From Cryptomeria japonica (Eukaryota > Streptophyta > Pinopsida > Cupressales > Cupressaceae): DNA of 64,000 nucleotides. Positions within the stretch are counted from its first letter, which is position 1. The number at the start of each line of letters is the position of its first letter. Below the pieces are notes generated by a model. That model had not been told where the DNA came from, did no database searches, and was given only the letters and a program-made list of their open reading frames with translations. A program made the translations under genes and the position numbers. This document shows, piece after piece, positions 9,815-20,700 of this stretch. The stretch is from NCBI RefSeq assembly GCF_030272615.1, contig NC_081415.1, positions 268,819,425 through 268,883,424 of the forward strand, given 5' to 3'.

Positions 9815-11357
9815 TGTTGGCATTATTATAACAGACAATGGGAGATTGTTGGCATTTCAATAAGGATATTGAGAAGGTTGTTGATGATTATGGATATAAC
9901 TGATTAAGGATGATTTACTGTCTTAATATTATTATTTTGTCATTGATGTCAAGAAATTGATTTTCTAATTCAGTATGATGTTGCCATATCTTGAGAAGTA
10001 TGATTTGATGAGTATAAAGATGTCAGTAAAAGACACAAAAAGAATATGATGAATAAGGGGATGAATAAGGTGTTCAATGGGCAACTATTACCGAGTCAGA
10101 CAATGATAAGATCATGATGTTTAGATTGTTTTGACATCATACATATGTTGAAAATTGTAAGGTTAATACTATACTATGTTACCGAGCAAGGAACTTAGTC
10201 AGTAAACCCTAAGGAACCTAGTCAGTAAACCCTAAGGTTATCGCTATCGGTTAATGAAGGCAGAATGTCTACCAAGTGAAGTTTAGTATTTACCGAGTTG
10301 TAACCGAGTTGTAACCGAGCTGTAATAGAATGCATTAAATGGTTACATACGTTAATTAATGAAGGAAGCTGATGAGATGGAACTGATTAAATGATTGGTA
10401 TGTCGTGAATGAAGTTTGTTAATGAATCTATGTCAAAGGAAAATTGGCATGAAGATCTACAACACAGATTGAACCGCATTACCCTAGCACAAGTTCCAAG
10501 AAATATATGCAAGTTCCTAGGTGGGGTAAAACATTTTTCAGATCGAAGGATACATTGAACATGGACAAGTTTGAATATCTGATGGCTATGATTGATCATG
10601 GGAAATGTGATCAAGGAGATTAAGCGGTTAGCTAATTGTTTATAAATAAGGAACTGTTGATAAACAATGCATGCGGGCAAATGTATGCACAGGGATGCTA
10701 CATAGTGATTACTGAGTACAGAAGCTTGAAGACCTGTTTGAATAACAAAGTATAGAAGCCTAGCAGATGGACAAGATTAGTTCTATGTCTAGATTGTATT
10801 GAGCAAATAAGAATCTGCTTTAGCATTTTAGATGTGAAGTTGCAGACAGATTTTAAATTACTGTTATTTTGTGAAGTGACAGAAAATCTCTTAACTGAAT
10901 GGACTTAACAGTCTTATTTGTAAAACCCTCTAGCAAGGTGACATTCTGATTGAGTGTTTGAAATCCTTTAACAAGGTCGCCTCTAACAAGGTGAAGATCC
11001 TAATAGATCTGAGGGAAATCCCTTAACCGGGTCACATCTAGCAATGTGTTTGTAATCTTTAACATGATTTGCTTTTAACTGAGCATACTCTAGAAGAGTA
11101 TATTTCTTAGTGGGTCCAAAATCCCACAGTGGTTTTTCCCTATTCGGGTTTCCATGTTAAATCTGGTGTTATGAGGTTTATGATGTTTATATGCTTTTGA
11201 GTTTGCATGTTTAGCAGTTTTGGTTATTTTACTGTAGTATATGTTATCGAGGTTGAATCTGATGTTTTTATGGAAGATTAAGTTTGTATGATTCACCCCC
11301 CCCCCCTCATCTTGTTGGCTATTGGATATGTACTTACATTAAGTATCAGAACTATCA
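9815..11357 (+). repeat. 5' LTR of Copia-1
   Basis: Matches 16,024-17,561. It contains a TATAAATA at 10,641-10,648, two AAACCCTA telo-boxes (10,204 and 10,227), five ACCGAG hexamers (10,090, 10,181, 10,292, 10,303, 10,314), a degenerate CTTTAACAAGGT repeat (10,920-11,060) and a C-run near 11,295. The first 40 bases repeat the LTR start: TGTTGGCATT at 9,815 and GGGAGATTGTTGGCATT shortly after. Confidence 0.92.
10641..10648 (+). promoter_or_regulatory. Putative TATA box of the Copia-1 LTR
   Basis: TATAAATA, preceded by a T-rich stretch, is conserved at 16,847-16,854 in the 3' LTR. Confidence 0.5.
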
Positions 11358-11359
11358 AT

Positions 11360-11370
11360 TGGTATCAGAG
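11360..11370 (+). other. Primer-binding site of Copia-1
   Basis: TGGTATCAGAG two bases after the LTR end is the classic site complementary to plant initiator methionine tRNA. Confidence 0.92.
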
Positions 11371-11421
11371 TTTTGGAATCCAGAAGAAAAGTTTAAAGGT
11401 ACTTGAGGCAAAGATCCAAAG

Positions 11422-12540
11422 ATGTATAAGAGGGATGCACCAAAACTGAACAAGTCAAGTTTCTCTACTTGGCAGAAAAGGATGAAGCTACACCTATCAG
11501 GAGTTGGAGAATATGTTGTCTATTATCTGAAGAATGATTTCATCACACTGAGCACCTATCCATTGACTATGGAATAAATAAAGACAAAGCAAGAACATAT
11601 CCAAGCAATGATTGAAATAACTTCCGCATTGATCGATTCAGAGTTTAATGATCTAGAAGGCTGCAATGATGCAGAGGCAATGTGGGACAAGCTCATATCT
11701 GTATATGGTGGTGATGAACATGTTCAAAGAGAAAAAGTAGATAGTCTAAGAGGAAAACTTGAATCTATGAGGATGAATGAAGGTGAGAACATAACTCAGT
11801 ATAGTACAAGACTAAAAGAGATTGTTAATCAAATAAAGGGAGCAGGTGGAACTATTGAAGAAAAGGATATAACAAGTAAGTTGTTAAGAACCCTTCTACC
11901 ACCTTATGCAATCCGAGTCTCTGCAATCAATGAATTGAGGTTTGTACCTAATATGCCAGTTTCTTTAGATGCTAATATTGGTAAGCTACATGCATTTGAG
12001 TTAAGTAACTTTGATAACAGTGGATCTTCAGTAAATAAAGTTGAATCTGCATTTAGTTCTTTTCATCTTGATAAATCTAATGATTAAAATGAAAGAAAGT
12101 ATAAGTACTCTGAAGGAGATCACAGTGGAGCAAGTGAAAGATTTCGTAAGAACATGGAAGAAGTACACAAACTGTATGAGGAAATCAGAAAGCAGGAAGA
12201 GTTTGAAGCACTACTAGCCAGAAGGTTACCGAGAGGCAAAGGTAAGTATAAAGGAAAACCACCTTTGAAATGTTTCAATTGTGATAAAATAGGACATATG
12301 GCTTCTAACTGTCCTGACAAAGAATCTACTGAAAAGAGAGATTACCGAGATGATAGACAGAAAGATAATCATTACAGAGGACACCGAGACTTCAGAAGAA
12401 GAGATAGAAAGACATGCTTAATAGCTGATGAGGAATCCAATGATGATAAATTAGATGAAACTGATACAGAGGAAGTAGTTTATGTGGCTATCAAAGATGG
12501 ATCAAATGAAGAAAGGTATGAATAAAAAGCCCTAATATCT
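11422..12540 (+). pseudogene. gag: Copia-1 Gag with CCHC zinc knuckle, broken
   Basis: The start is ATG at 11,422 (MYKRDAPKLNKSSFSTWQ), 52 bases after the primer site and in phase with all downstream modules up to about 14,050. The copia Gag core follows: MWDKLISVYGGDEHVQREK, then LRGKLESMRM and ITQYSTRLKEI. The zinc knuckle CFNCDKIGHMASNC at 12,271-12,312 is intact (C-x2-C-x4-H-x4-C). Stops interrupt near 11,575, 12,085 and 12,523. Gag builds the particle and binds element RNA through the knuckle. Confidence 0.9.
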
Positions 12541-12936
12541 CACATAAATACTAATGATTCTTGGATCATAGATAGTGGATGCTCACATTATATGACAGGT
12601 GATAAACACAAGTTTGTTATGTTAGAAGATTATGATGGAGGCTATGTAAGATTTGGTAATGACGCACCATTTCCAGTGAAAGGTAAAGGATCTATAACAC
12701 TTCTTGACAATGCAAGATGCAATGATGTTTATTGGGTTGAAGGTTTGAAATACAATTTGTTGAGTGTAGCACAGCTAAACAATACAGGTTACCGAATAGA
12801 ATTTCAGAAAGGAATTGTCAAAGTTCATGGCAAGCATGGAAAGTTAGCTGCTACCGGGACACAAACAAAAGGTAACACATTTCACCTTGACTCAACTTGG
12901 AATAAATGTCTGTGTGCAAAGATAGATGATACCTAG
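12541..12936 (+). pseudogene. Copia-1 protease
   Basis: The catalytic WIIDSGCSHYMTG is at about 12,562-12,600, with the D-S-G triad intact. It is followed by the usual FGND and VYWVEGLKYNLLSVAQL segments of copia proteases. A TAG at 12,934 falls where the next module (L-W-H) begins, most simply a TGG-to-TAG change. Confidence 0.88.
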
Positions 12937-14046
12937 TTATGGCATAAAAGGTTTTGTCATGTAAATTTTTATAATCTGATCAAAATAAGTAAGAAGCACC
13001 GAGTAAGAGGTCTATCGAGTCTTGAAAAGCCTGAGAATGCTATGTGTTGAGGATGCCAGATGAGTAAGATGACAAGATCAAGCTTTACAAGTAAGTCTTA
13101 CACTTCTAAGGGAATTTTAGATCTTGTGCACACTGATCTTTGTGGTCCTATGAAAGTTCAAAGTTATTATGGTGATAAATATTTCATATTATTTGTTGAT
13201 GACTATTCAAGGATGATGTCAGTAATGTTTTTAAGAGAAAAATCAGAAGCTTTTCAAATGTTTAAATGGTACAAGGAAAGAGTTGAAAATAAAATAGGAA
13301 GGCAACTGAAATGTCTTAGATTAGATAGAGGAGGAGAGTTCACATCTGATGAATTCAACTTATTCTGCAATGATCATGGTATTAAAAGACAAGTCTCTAC
13401 ACCGAGAACTCCATAGCAAAATGGAATAGCTGAAAGAATAAACAAATCTATTGTGGATTATGCCAGAACCCTAATGATTGAAAAGAAAGTGCCACAAACA
13501 TTTTGGAGAGAAGCAATAAGCACAACAGTTTACACCCTGAACCGAGTACAACTGAAGAAAGGTACTTTGAAGACACCATATGAAATCTGGTATGACAAAA
13601 AACCTAATGTAAGTTATTTTAAAATCTTTGGAAGTAGATGCTATGTGCACAAAGATGATAGAAATGGCAAGTTTGATCAGAAAAGTGAAGAAGGAACATT
13701 TCTAGGTTATTCTTCTAGAAGTAAAGCATTTAAATGTCTGATCAAATCATCTAACAAAATAGTAGAGAGTGCAAATGTGAAAATTGATGAATTTGCAGAA
13801 AGAAATGATGAAGGAAATTCCAAGGAACCAGAAGACTATGATGAATTTGTCTATGTTCAACCGACAAGTCTTACTGAGAAAACTGTTGAAGAAAATGAAG
13901 AGAATATCCAGTTACCGAGTGATGAAGAAGATCATACAGAGCCTACCAAGCCTATATTAGCCAAGTATGTCAGAAGACATCATGCACCAAGTCATATTAT
14001 AGGAGATAAGGATGATCCAGTGATGACAAGGAACAAACTGAGATAG
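12937..14046 (+). pseudogene. Copia-1 integrase, broken
   Basis: The pre-integrase HHCC zinc module is at 12,940-13,060, with a TGA near 13,048. The DDE core follows: D in LVHTDLCGPM (about 13,130), D in LRLDRGGEFT (about 13,324; the usual SDN is changed to LDR but the Asp remains), and E in GIAERINKS (about 13,433). A TAG at 13,414 replaces a Gln codon in TPQQNG. The C-terminal part reaches RNKLR and stops at 14,044. A single-base shift follows before the RT module. Confidence 0.88.
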
Positions 14047-14059
14047 AACACGTCTGATA

Positions 14060-14938
14060 TCTGAATTTGAACGGAGAATAGTGAAAGAGGCATTTAACAG
14101 TGAAGATTGGATAAATGCTAAGAAAGAAGAGATTGATCAAATCAAGAAGAATGACACATGGACACTAATCCCAAGACCAAAGGACAAAAATGTAATTGGT
14201 ACAAAGTGGATTTTCAGAAACAAGCTAAATGAAAAAGGTGAGGTCATTCAAAATAAAGCAAGACTAGTATGCAAAGGTTATGCTCAAGAAGAAGGAATTG
14301 ACTATGGTGAAACTTTTGCACCTGTGGCTAGACTAGAAGGAGTAAGAACATTGTTGGCATATGCTGCTTTCAAAAACTTCAAGGTATATCAAATGGATGT
14401 CAAATCTGCATTTTTGAATGGAGTATTAGAAGAAGAAGTTTTTATTGAACAACTCAAAGGATTTGTTGAAGACAAGAATAAAGATCAGGTATGTAAATTG
14501 AACAAAGGATTATATGGTTTGAAACAAGCACCTAGAGCATGGTATGAAAGGTTGCACTCTTATTTGATTAAGATTGGTTTTATAAGGACAAGTGGGAACA
14601 ACAATATGTACATGAAGAATGATGAAAATGGAATACTGATCTCAGCCATATTTGTTGATGATATTATATTTTGTGGAAATGACTCTTTATGCAAGAACTT
14701 TGGAAATGAAATGAGCAAAGAATTTGAGATGTCATTAATTAGTGAGATAAAGTATTTCATAGGTTTACAAATACTACAAATGAAAAATGATATTTTCATT
14801 ACTCAATCCAAGTACATAAAGGAAATCTTGAAGAAATTTGGAATGGAGGATTCAAAACCAGTAAGTACTCCTATGACTACCAACTATAAATTATCAAAGA
14901 ATGATGAATCTGCATCTGTTGATGAGACACTTTACTAA
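14060..14938 (+). pseudogene. Copia-1 reverse transcriptase
   Basis: The longest open block in the element. Copia RT motifs are in order: [51 protein letters not shown] with its catalytic Asp, [12 protein letters not shown], and FVDD near 14,652-14,663. It is in a different phase from the integrase (one-base indel around 14,050). It ends at TAA 14,936-14,938, where LYQSMIGKL is expected, consistent with CAA to TAA. Confidence 0.92.
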
Positions 14939-14941
14939 TCC

Positions 14942-15604
14942 ATGATTGGAAAGCTACAATATGTTGTTCACAACAGACCAGACATAGCACATGCAGTAGG
15001 TATAGTTGCAAGATTCTCTGCAGATCCTAAGGAAACACATATGACAACAATCAAAAGAATTTTTAGATACTTGAAAGGCACTAAGGATTATGGCTTAGTA
15101 TATCAGAAAGGAAATGATTTTGATTTAAAAGTTTATATTGATGCTGATTGGGCAGGCAATATTGATGACAAGAAAAGAACAAGTGGAGGAGCTTTCTTTT
15201 TGGGAGAAAGACTAGTGAGTTGGCTTAGCAAGAAACAAGGATGTGTTTCACAGTCAACAGCAGAAGCTAAATACGTTGTTGCAGCATTGAATTGTACTAA
15301 TATAGCATGGATCAAACAACTATTGGAAGGTATAAATGAGAAAGTTACCGAGCCAGTAACTATATTCTGTGACAATACTAATGCCATTAACATTTCAAAG
15401 AATCCTATTATGCACTCTAAGACAAACCACATCTCTATCAAATATCATTATCTTAGAGAAGAAGCTCAAGAGAAGAAAGTGGTGTTGGAATATGTTAGAA
15501 AAAAGGAGCAAATAGAAGATATCTTCACCAAACCACTACCAAGGGACACTTTTGAATATCTTAGAAGTAAGTTAGGGGTCCTACCCCTATCTTCTACTCA
15601 CTAA
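14942..15604 (+). pseudogene. Copia-1 RNase H
   Basis: Follows RT in the same phase, separated only by the TAA. The catalytic pattern is D in VYIDADWAG, E in STAEAKYV and D in FCDNTNAI, followed by HSKTNHISIKYHYLREE and a DIFTKPLP tail typical of copia polyprotein ends. It degrades the RNA strand during reverse transcription. The natural polyprotein stop is at 15,602-15,604. Confidence 0.92.
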
Positions 15605-16023
15605 CCGAGTTCAGTGAAAGCATCAATTTGATGACTCTACAGAATATCTTTTGGGAGTTGATGTTGATTTACACACTTTAGGATGTTTTCTAAAGGTGTG
15701 CAGGATACAATACAGGGAACAAGAATTGAAGACAAAATGCTCTAACCGAGACTAAGTTGACACATTACAGCAAGAATTCACTTCATACAGGAAGAAATTA
15801 TGTTTTAGTTCTTTACTTTTTGGCATTGTTCTCAAAGGGGGAGAAGACTGGAGAAGACTGAAGAAAAAAAAGGGAGAAGACTAGAGAAAAGAGGAGAAGT
15901 CTAATGTATGGGGGAGAAGTCGGATGATAGGAAGAGAGCATTTCAGCATTTCAGAATCACATCAATCCGAATCTTTTTAAGGTCAAATCAATTGGTTTTG
16001 CCATCAATGCCAAAGGGGGAGAT
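15605..16023 (+). other. Copia-1 3' untranslated region with two purine tracts
   Basis: An upstream purine tract (TCAAAGGGGGAGAAG, about 15,832-15,846) is followed by about 100 bp of GGAGAAGACT-like purine repeats. The final tract CCAAAGGGGGAGAT directly precedes the 3' LTR at 16,024. The final tract primes plus-strand DNA synthesis. The upstream copy may be an extra priming site or an old LTR junction. Confidence 0.75.
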
Positions 16024-17561
16024 TGTTGGCATTATAACAGACAATGGGAGATTGTTGGCATTTCAATAAGGATATTGAGAAGGTTGTTGATGATTATGGA
16101 TATAACTGATTAAGGATGATTTACTGTCTTAATATTATTATTTTGTCATTGATGTCAAGAAATTGATTTTCTAATTCAGTATGATGTTGCCATATCTTGA
16201 GAAGTATGATTTGATGAGTATAAAGATGTCGATAAAAGACATAGAAAGAATATGATGAATAAGGGGATGGATAAGGTATTCAATGGTAAACTATTACCGA
16301 GTCAGACAATGATAAGATCATGATGTTTAGATTGTTTTGACATCATACATATGTTGTAAATTGTAAGGTTAATACTCTACTATGTTACCGAGCAAGAAAC
16401 CTAGTTGGTAAACCCTAAGGAACCTAGTCGGTAAACCCTAAGGTTATCGCTATCAGTTAATGAAGGTGGAATGTCTACTGAGTGAAGTTTAGTATTTACT
16501 GAGTTGTAACTGAGTTGTAACCAAGTTGTAACAGAATGCATTAAATGGTTACATGCGTTATTTAATGAAGGAAGTTGATGAGCTGGAACTGATTAAATGA
16601 TTGGTATGTCATGAATGAATTTTTTTAATGAATCTATGTCAAAGGAAAATCGACATGAAGATCTACAACACAGATTGAACCGCATTACCCTAGCACAAGT
16701 TCCAAGAAATATATGCAAGTTCCTAGGCAGGGTAAAACATTTTTCAGATCGAAGGATACATTGAACCTGGACAAGTTTGAAGATCTGATTGCTATGATTG
16801 ATCGTGGGAAATGTGATCAAGGAGATTAAGTGGTTAGCTAATTGTTTATAAATAAGGAACTGTTGATAAACAATGCATGAGGGCAAATGTATGCACAAAG
16901 ATGCTACATAGTGATTATCGAGTACAGAAGCTTGAAGACCTGTTTGAATAACAAAGTATAGAAGCCCAACAGATGGACAAGATTAGTTCTATGTCTAGAT
17001 TGTATTGAGAAAATAAGAATTTGCATTAGCATTTTAGATGTGAAGTTGCAAATAGATTTTTATTACTGTTATTTTGTGAAGTGATAGAAAATCTCTTAAC
17101 CGAGTGGACTTAACAGTCTTATTTGTAAAACCCTCTAGCAAGGTGACATTCTGATTGAGTGTTTGAAATCCTTTAACAAGGTCGCCTCTAACAAGGTGAA
17201 GATCCTAACAGATCTGAGGGAAATCCCTTAACTGGGTCACATCTAGCAATGTGTTTGTAATCTTTAACATGATTTTCTTTTAACCGAGCATACTCTAGAA
17301 GAGTATATTTCTTAGTGGGTCTGAAATCCCACAATGGTTTTTCCCTATTTGGGTTTCCACGTTAAATCTGGTGTTATGAGGTTTATGATGTTTATATGCT
17401 TTTGACTTTGCATGTTTAGCAGTTTTGGTTATTTTATTGTAGTATATGTTATCAAGGTTGAATCTGATGTTTTTATGGAAGATTAACTTTGTATGATTCA
17501 CCCCCCCCTCTCATCTTTTTGGCTATTGGATCTGTACTTACATTAAGTATCAGAACTATCA
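16024..17561 (+). repeat. 3' LTR of Copia-1
   Basis: Near-identical to 9,815-11,357. Several ACCGAG motifs of the 5' copy are changed here to ACTGAG or ACCAAG, while others are kept only here (17,099, 17,283). This indicates independent CpG decay after insertion. The TATA-like site is at 16,847-16,854. Confidence 0.92.
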
Positions 17562-17565
17562 TGTG

Positions 17566-18010
17566 CTAAGTCTTGGACATAGACTTGACATATAATATTC
17601 TATTGGGTTGCCTATGGATCCATGAAATGCAAGAAGTACCTTCGACATATCATCAATGTATCAAATTCTTGTACAATGGACAAGAAATTTCCATATATGC
17701 AGATAATAACCCTTTTCAGCATTGCAATGCTATGGGGGTAGCTCAAGATAGCCGGGTTCCACACAACAGGGAGACCCAATCTTCTTCAACATCTAATCAT
17801 CATCAAGAAGAACTCAAGTCTCTATCCATAGACTTCAAACAAAAGATGAAAATAAAGGATCAAGGCATGTGGGAATACTCTTTTGAACCCTTATGTCTAT
17901 CGAAATTGCCAACATCGCCAAAATATTATGGAGAACCTTATACATCAAAACATCAAGTAACACAACCCATCACCAAGTTTGATGTAAATTTTTCCAATTG
18001 GGCACCCTAG
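17566..18010 (+). pseudogene. Tat protease, C-terminal part
   Basis: Continues the protease after the nested copia: the LDIDLTYNILLGCLWIHEMQ segment (the LLG..WIH motif that closes Tat-type protease domains), then VPSTYHQCIKF. It is in the same phase as 9,302-9,813, showing that the copia insertion split one frame. Past about 17,760 the conserved domain ends and a hydrophilic linker begins. Confidence 0.82.
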
Positions 18011-18939
18011 CCAATGAATCAGAAGAGAAAGACATCCTTAGTTGGCTCTACAAGGATGAAGAAGAAATCAAAGTTGCTGCCATAGAAGTAGCTATACCAA
18101 CACAACAATATTGAAAAGGGTTTTGGATCATGCAATAGATGGAATACAACGGAAAAGGACCTATTGGAAAGTGCCAATAAGGCATTATAGAACCTCTACA
18201 ACTTCCTTCACAATTCGCAAGAGACAAAACAAGACTAGGGTATGGATAATATATACCGCCTAGGCAAAACCAAAATAACTATCAGAAACCTCAGTGGAGG
18301 ACAAAGAAAAAATATAATGAAAACTCATGGCAAGAAGCACTACACCAAGAAGCAGAAACAACAAGGAAAGAACAAGAACATCAAGAAAATGAGAAACAAC
18401 AAGAAGAATTGACCATTCAAAGGGATGAAGCTTTTTATAAGAATGTGCATCATGTGCAAGAACCTGATCAAACCGAGGTAGAGCCACCACCCAAAGAAAT
18501 TACTACTCACTGAAGAGAAACAATGTATGAACAAATGCAAAGACTACAAGCAAGCTTCGATTCTGAATTAGAAAAAGCTACAAAACTGGTATCAATTGTC
18601 AGAGATCTTTTCTCACCATACAACATACCTGTTAGAAGCAGCGAGATAATCTAGGATAGTAATTCTAAAACTGATTTTAATGAATATGAGTGGGGTAGTT
18701 ATTCAGATTTTATTGAAGATATTGAGGTAGATACCATCCACTCATACACATCCCTTTCTCAAGAAGGAAAAAGCTCAAAATCTCGACCACTTGAATTTGG
18801 ACCATGACATATCTACGAGGCTAGTGAGAATGAGCAATGACAATACGAACAAGGTTGCATCAAAGATAATACTATTGAAGACTTTGACAATATCATAGAC
18901 CTAACCAGTATCCCAAATAACTATAACAATGACTCTATC
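18011..18939 (+). pseudogene. Tat PR-RT spacer with G-patch-like motif
   Basis: After a frame change the region 18,118-18,245 reads MEYNGKGPIGK..GIIEPLQ... ending RLGYG. This fits the glycine pattern of a G-patch, a short RNA-binding module. A highly charged Gln/Glu/Lys-rich segment (18,290-18,500, coiled-coil-like) and an acidic stretch follow, with stops at several places. This region joins protease to RT. Some Ogre elements carry an intron near here, but the mostly open phase argues against one in this copy. Confidence 0.55.
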
Positions 18940-20480
18940 ATGACAGTTACCGCGGTTGATCTCAACCCACCAAATGACTTCTTACCACTCGTATATCCTG
19001 ACCTCATAGATGGGGAAGAACCTAAACACCATGATATACCAATATTCCCAGATGATGAATCCATTGTCCAGTATCTATGTTTAGTCAACCCAGGAACGTG
19101 CTCTACCAGTGAAAAAAATAACAATATCTGCAATCAGGGGAGTGCCAAATCTCTCAGTCACAAAAATGAAAGAAGCAAAGGATATAATGGTGAAAACCAG
19201 TCAATGGCAGTATTAGATCACAAAAAGGTAAAAATAAAGGACGCATCTGCAGGTGAAAACCTTTTCAAGGCACCTAAAGATGGGAGACTTGACACTCTTC
19301 CTGAACATTATCAAGAAAGGTCACCCATATTGATTGAGCCAACTCAATCAATAAACATTGGTATTGAGGCAGCAGTCAAAACCATACACCTAGAAGAATC
19401 ACTCATAGAAGAGGAACAACCGGATTTTATCAAATTCTTCAAAGAAAAGCAAATCAATTTTGCTTGGTCTTATGTTGACATGCCCGAAATAGATCAGAAC
19501 CTGATCATGCATCACTTATCCATCGCTCCAGGATCTAATCCAGTCAAGTAGAAATTAAGAAAGATGAATCCGCATGTGGCATTATTGGTCAAAGAAGAAA
19601 TAAAGAAGCTATTAGACGTCGGATTCATCTGACCTATAGACTATGTTGAATGGATCTCAAACATTGTACTAGTTTTAAAACCTAACGGAAGCATCAAAAT
19701 ATGCACAGATTTTAGAGATGTCAACAAAGCATGTCCAAAGGATGACTTTCCTTTACCAAGAATTGACATAATTGTGGATCTAATGCAATTTTATCATTAA
19801 TGGACAGTTTCTCTGGCTATAATCAAATCAAGATTGTTCCAGAAGATCAAGATAAAACTGCATTCACCTCTCCATGGGGAAAGTATTGTTGGAACGTCAT
19901 GCCTTTCGGCTTGAAAAATGTTGGGGCAACTTATTAAAGAGCTATGACGATAATCTTCCATGATATGATGCATACCTTCATGGAGGACTATGTGGATGAT
20001 TTACTGGCTAAATCATTCACCTAAGCAGAACATCTGGGCATATTAGATCTAAAATCTTGCAAAGATTGGAGCAATTCAAGGTCAGACTAAACCCTAAGAA
20101 TCTTTGGGGTCACATTAGGCAAACTGTTAGGCTACATTATGTCAGAAAAGGGCATTGAAGTAGATCCAGTGAAAGTATAGGCTATCATGGAAATGCCACC
20201 TCCAAGGAACATTAGCCAACTCAGATCTCTGTAGGGACGACTACAATCCATCAGGTGATTCATAGCTCAACTAGCAGATAAATGTCTACCATTTAGTCAT
20301 TTGCTTCATAAAAATATACCTTTCAGATGGGAAGACAAGTGTGTGGAGTCATTTCACCAACTCAAATAATATTTTATGAATCCCGCCAGTTTTGGTACCA
20401 CGGATAGTAGGCAAGCCACTCATTCTCTACATATCAACAATAGAAGTATCACTGGTGGCACTGCTAGCACAAGAAGATCT
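18940..20480 (+). pseudogene. Tat reverse transcriptase, broken
   Basis: The open part 18,940-19,551 holds the pre-RT linker and the RT entry (FKEKQINFAWSYVDMPEID, HHLSIAPGSNPVK). RT motifs follow with stops and shifts: ICTDFRDVNKACPKDDFPLP near 19,695-19,765, DSFSGYNQIKI near 19,800, MPFGLKNVGATY near 19,900, and the catalytic YVDD in EDYVDDLLAKS near 19,990. A thumb-like region reaches about 20,400. Stops include TAG for an expected Gln and TGA for an expected Arg. Confidence 0.88.
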
Positions 20481-20700
20481 GGAAGGCAAGGAATGAGCTA
20501 TTTATTACATCAACAAAAATTTAAATGAATATGAGCTAAATTATACATTCATTAAGAAGGCTTTCTTATTAGTGGTGTTCGCCTCTCAAAAGTTCTGCCA
20601 CTACATGCTAGCTCACACAATCAAGCTGGTAGCAAAAATCGATCCTTTCAAGTATTTACTCACCAAAGCAACTCTTACGGGATGATTGGCTAAGTGGGTC
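20481..20700 (+). pseudogene. Tat first RNase H (C-terminal part)
   Basis: INKNLNEYELNYTFIKKA and FCHYMLAHTIKLVAKIDPFKY are the standard RNase H strand that follows RT in Ty3/gypsy elements. The upstream catalytic part near 20,380-20,470 is frame-shifted. A TGA interrupts near 20,683. Confidence 0.75.

Larger units (their letters stand above)
9815..17561 (+). mobile_element. Copia-1: Ty1/copia LTR retrotransposon nested in the Tat protease
   Basis: 7.75 kb with LTRs of about 1.54 kb, TGTTGGCA...TATCA ends, an initiator-Met-tRNA-type primer site and a purine tract before the 3' LTR. The module order is gag, PR, INT, RT, RNase H, which is diagnostic of copia. ATGTG (9,809-9,813 and 17,561-17,565) marks the target site, overlapping the terminal A by one base. 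If the LTR is taken as strict TG...CA, the duplication is TGTGT/TGTGC with one mismatch. The polyprotein has several stops and one frameshift near 14,050, so it is dead. It interrupts a reading frame of the host element, so it is younger. Confidence 0.93.
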
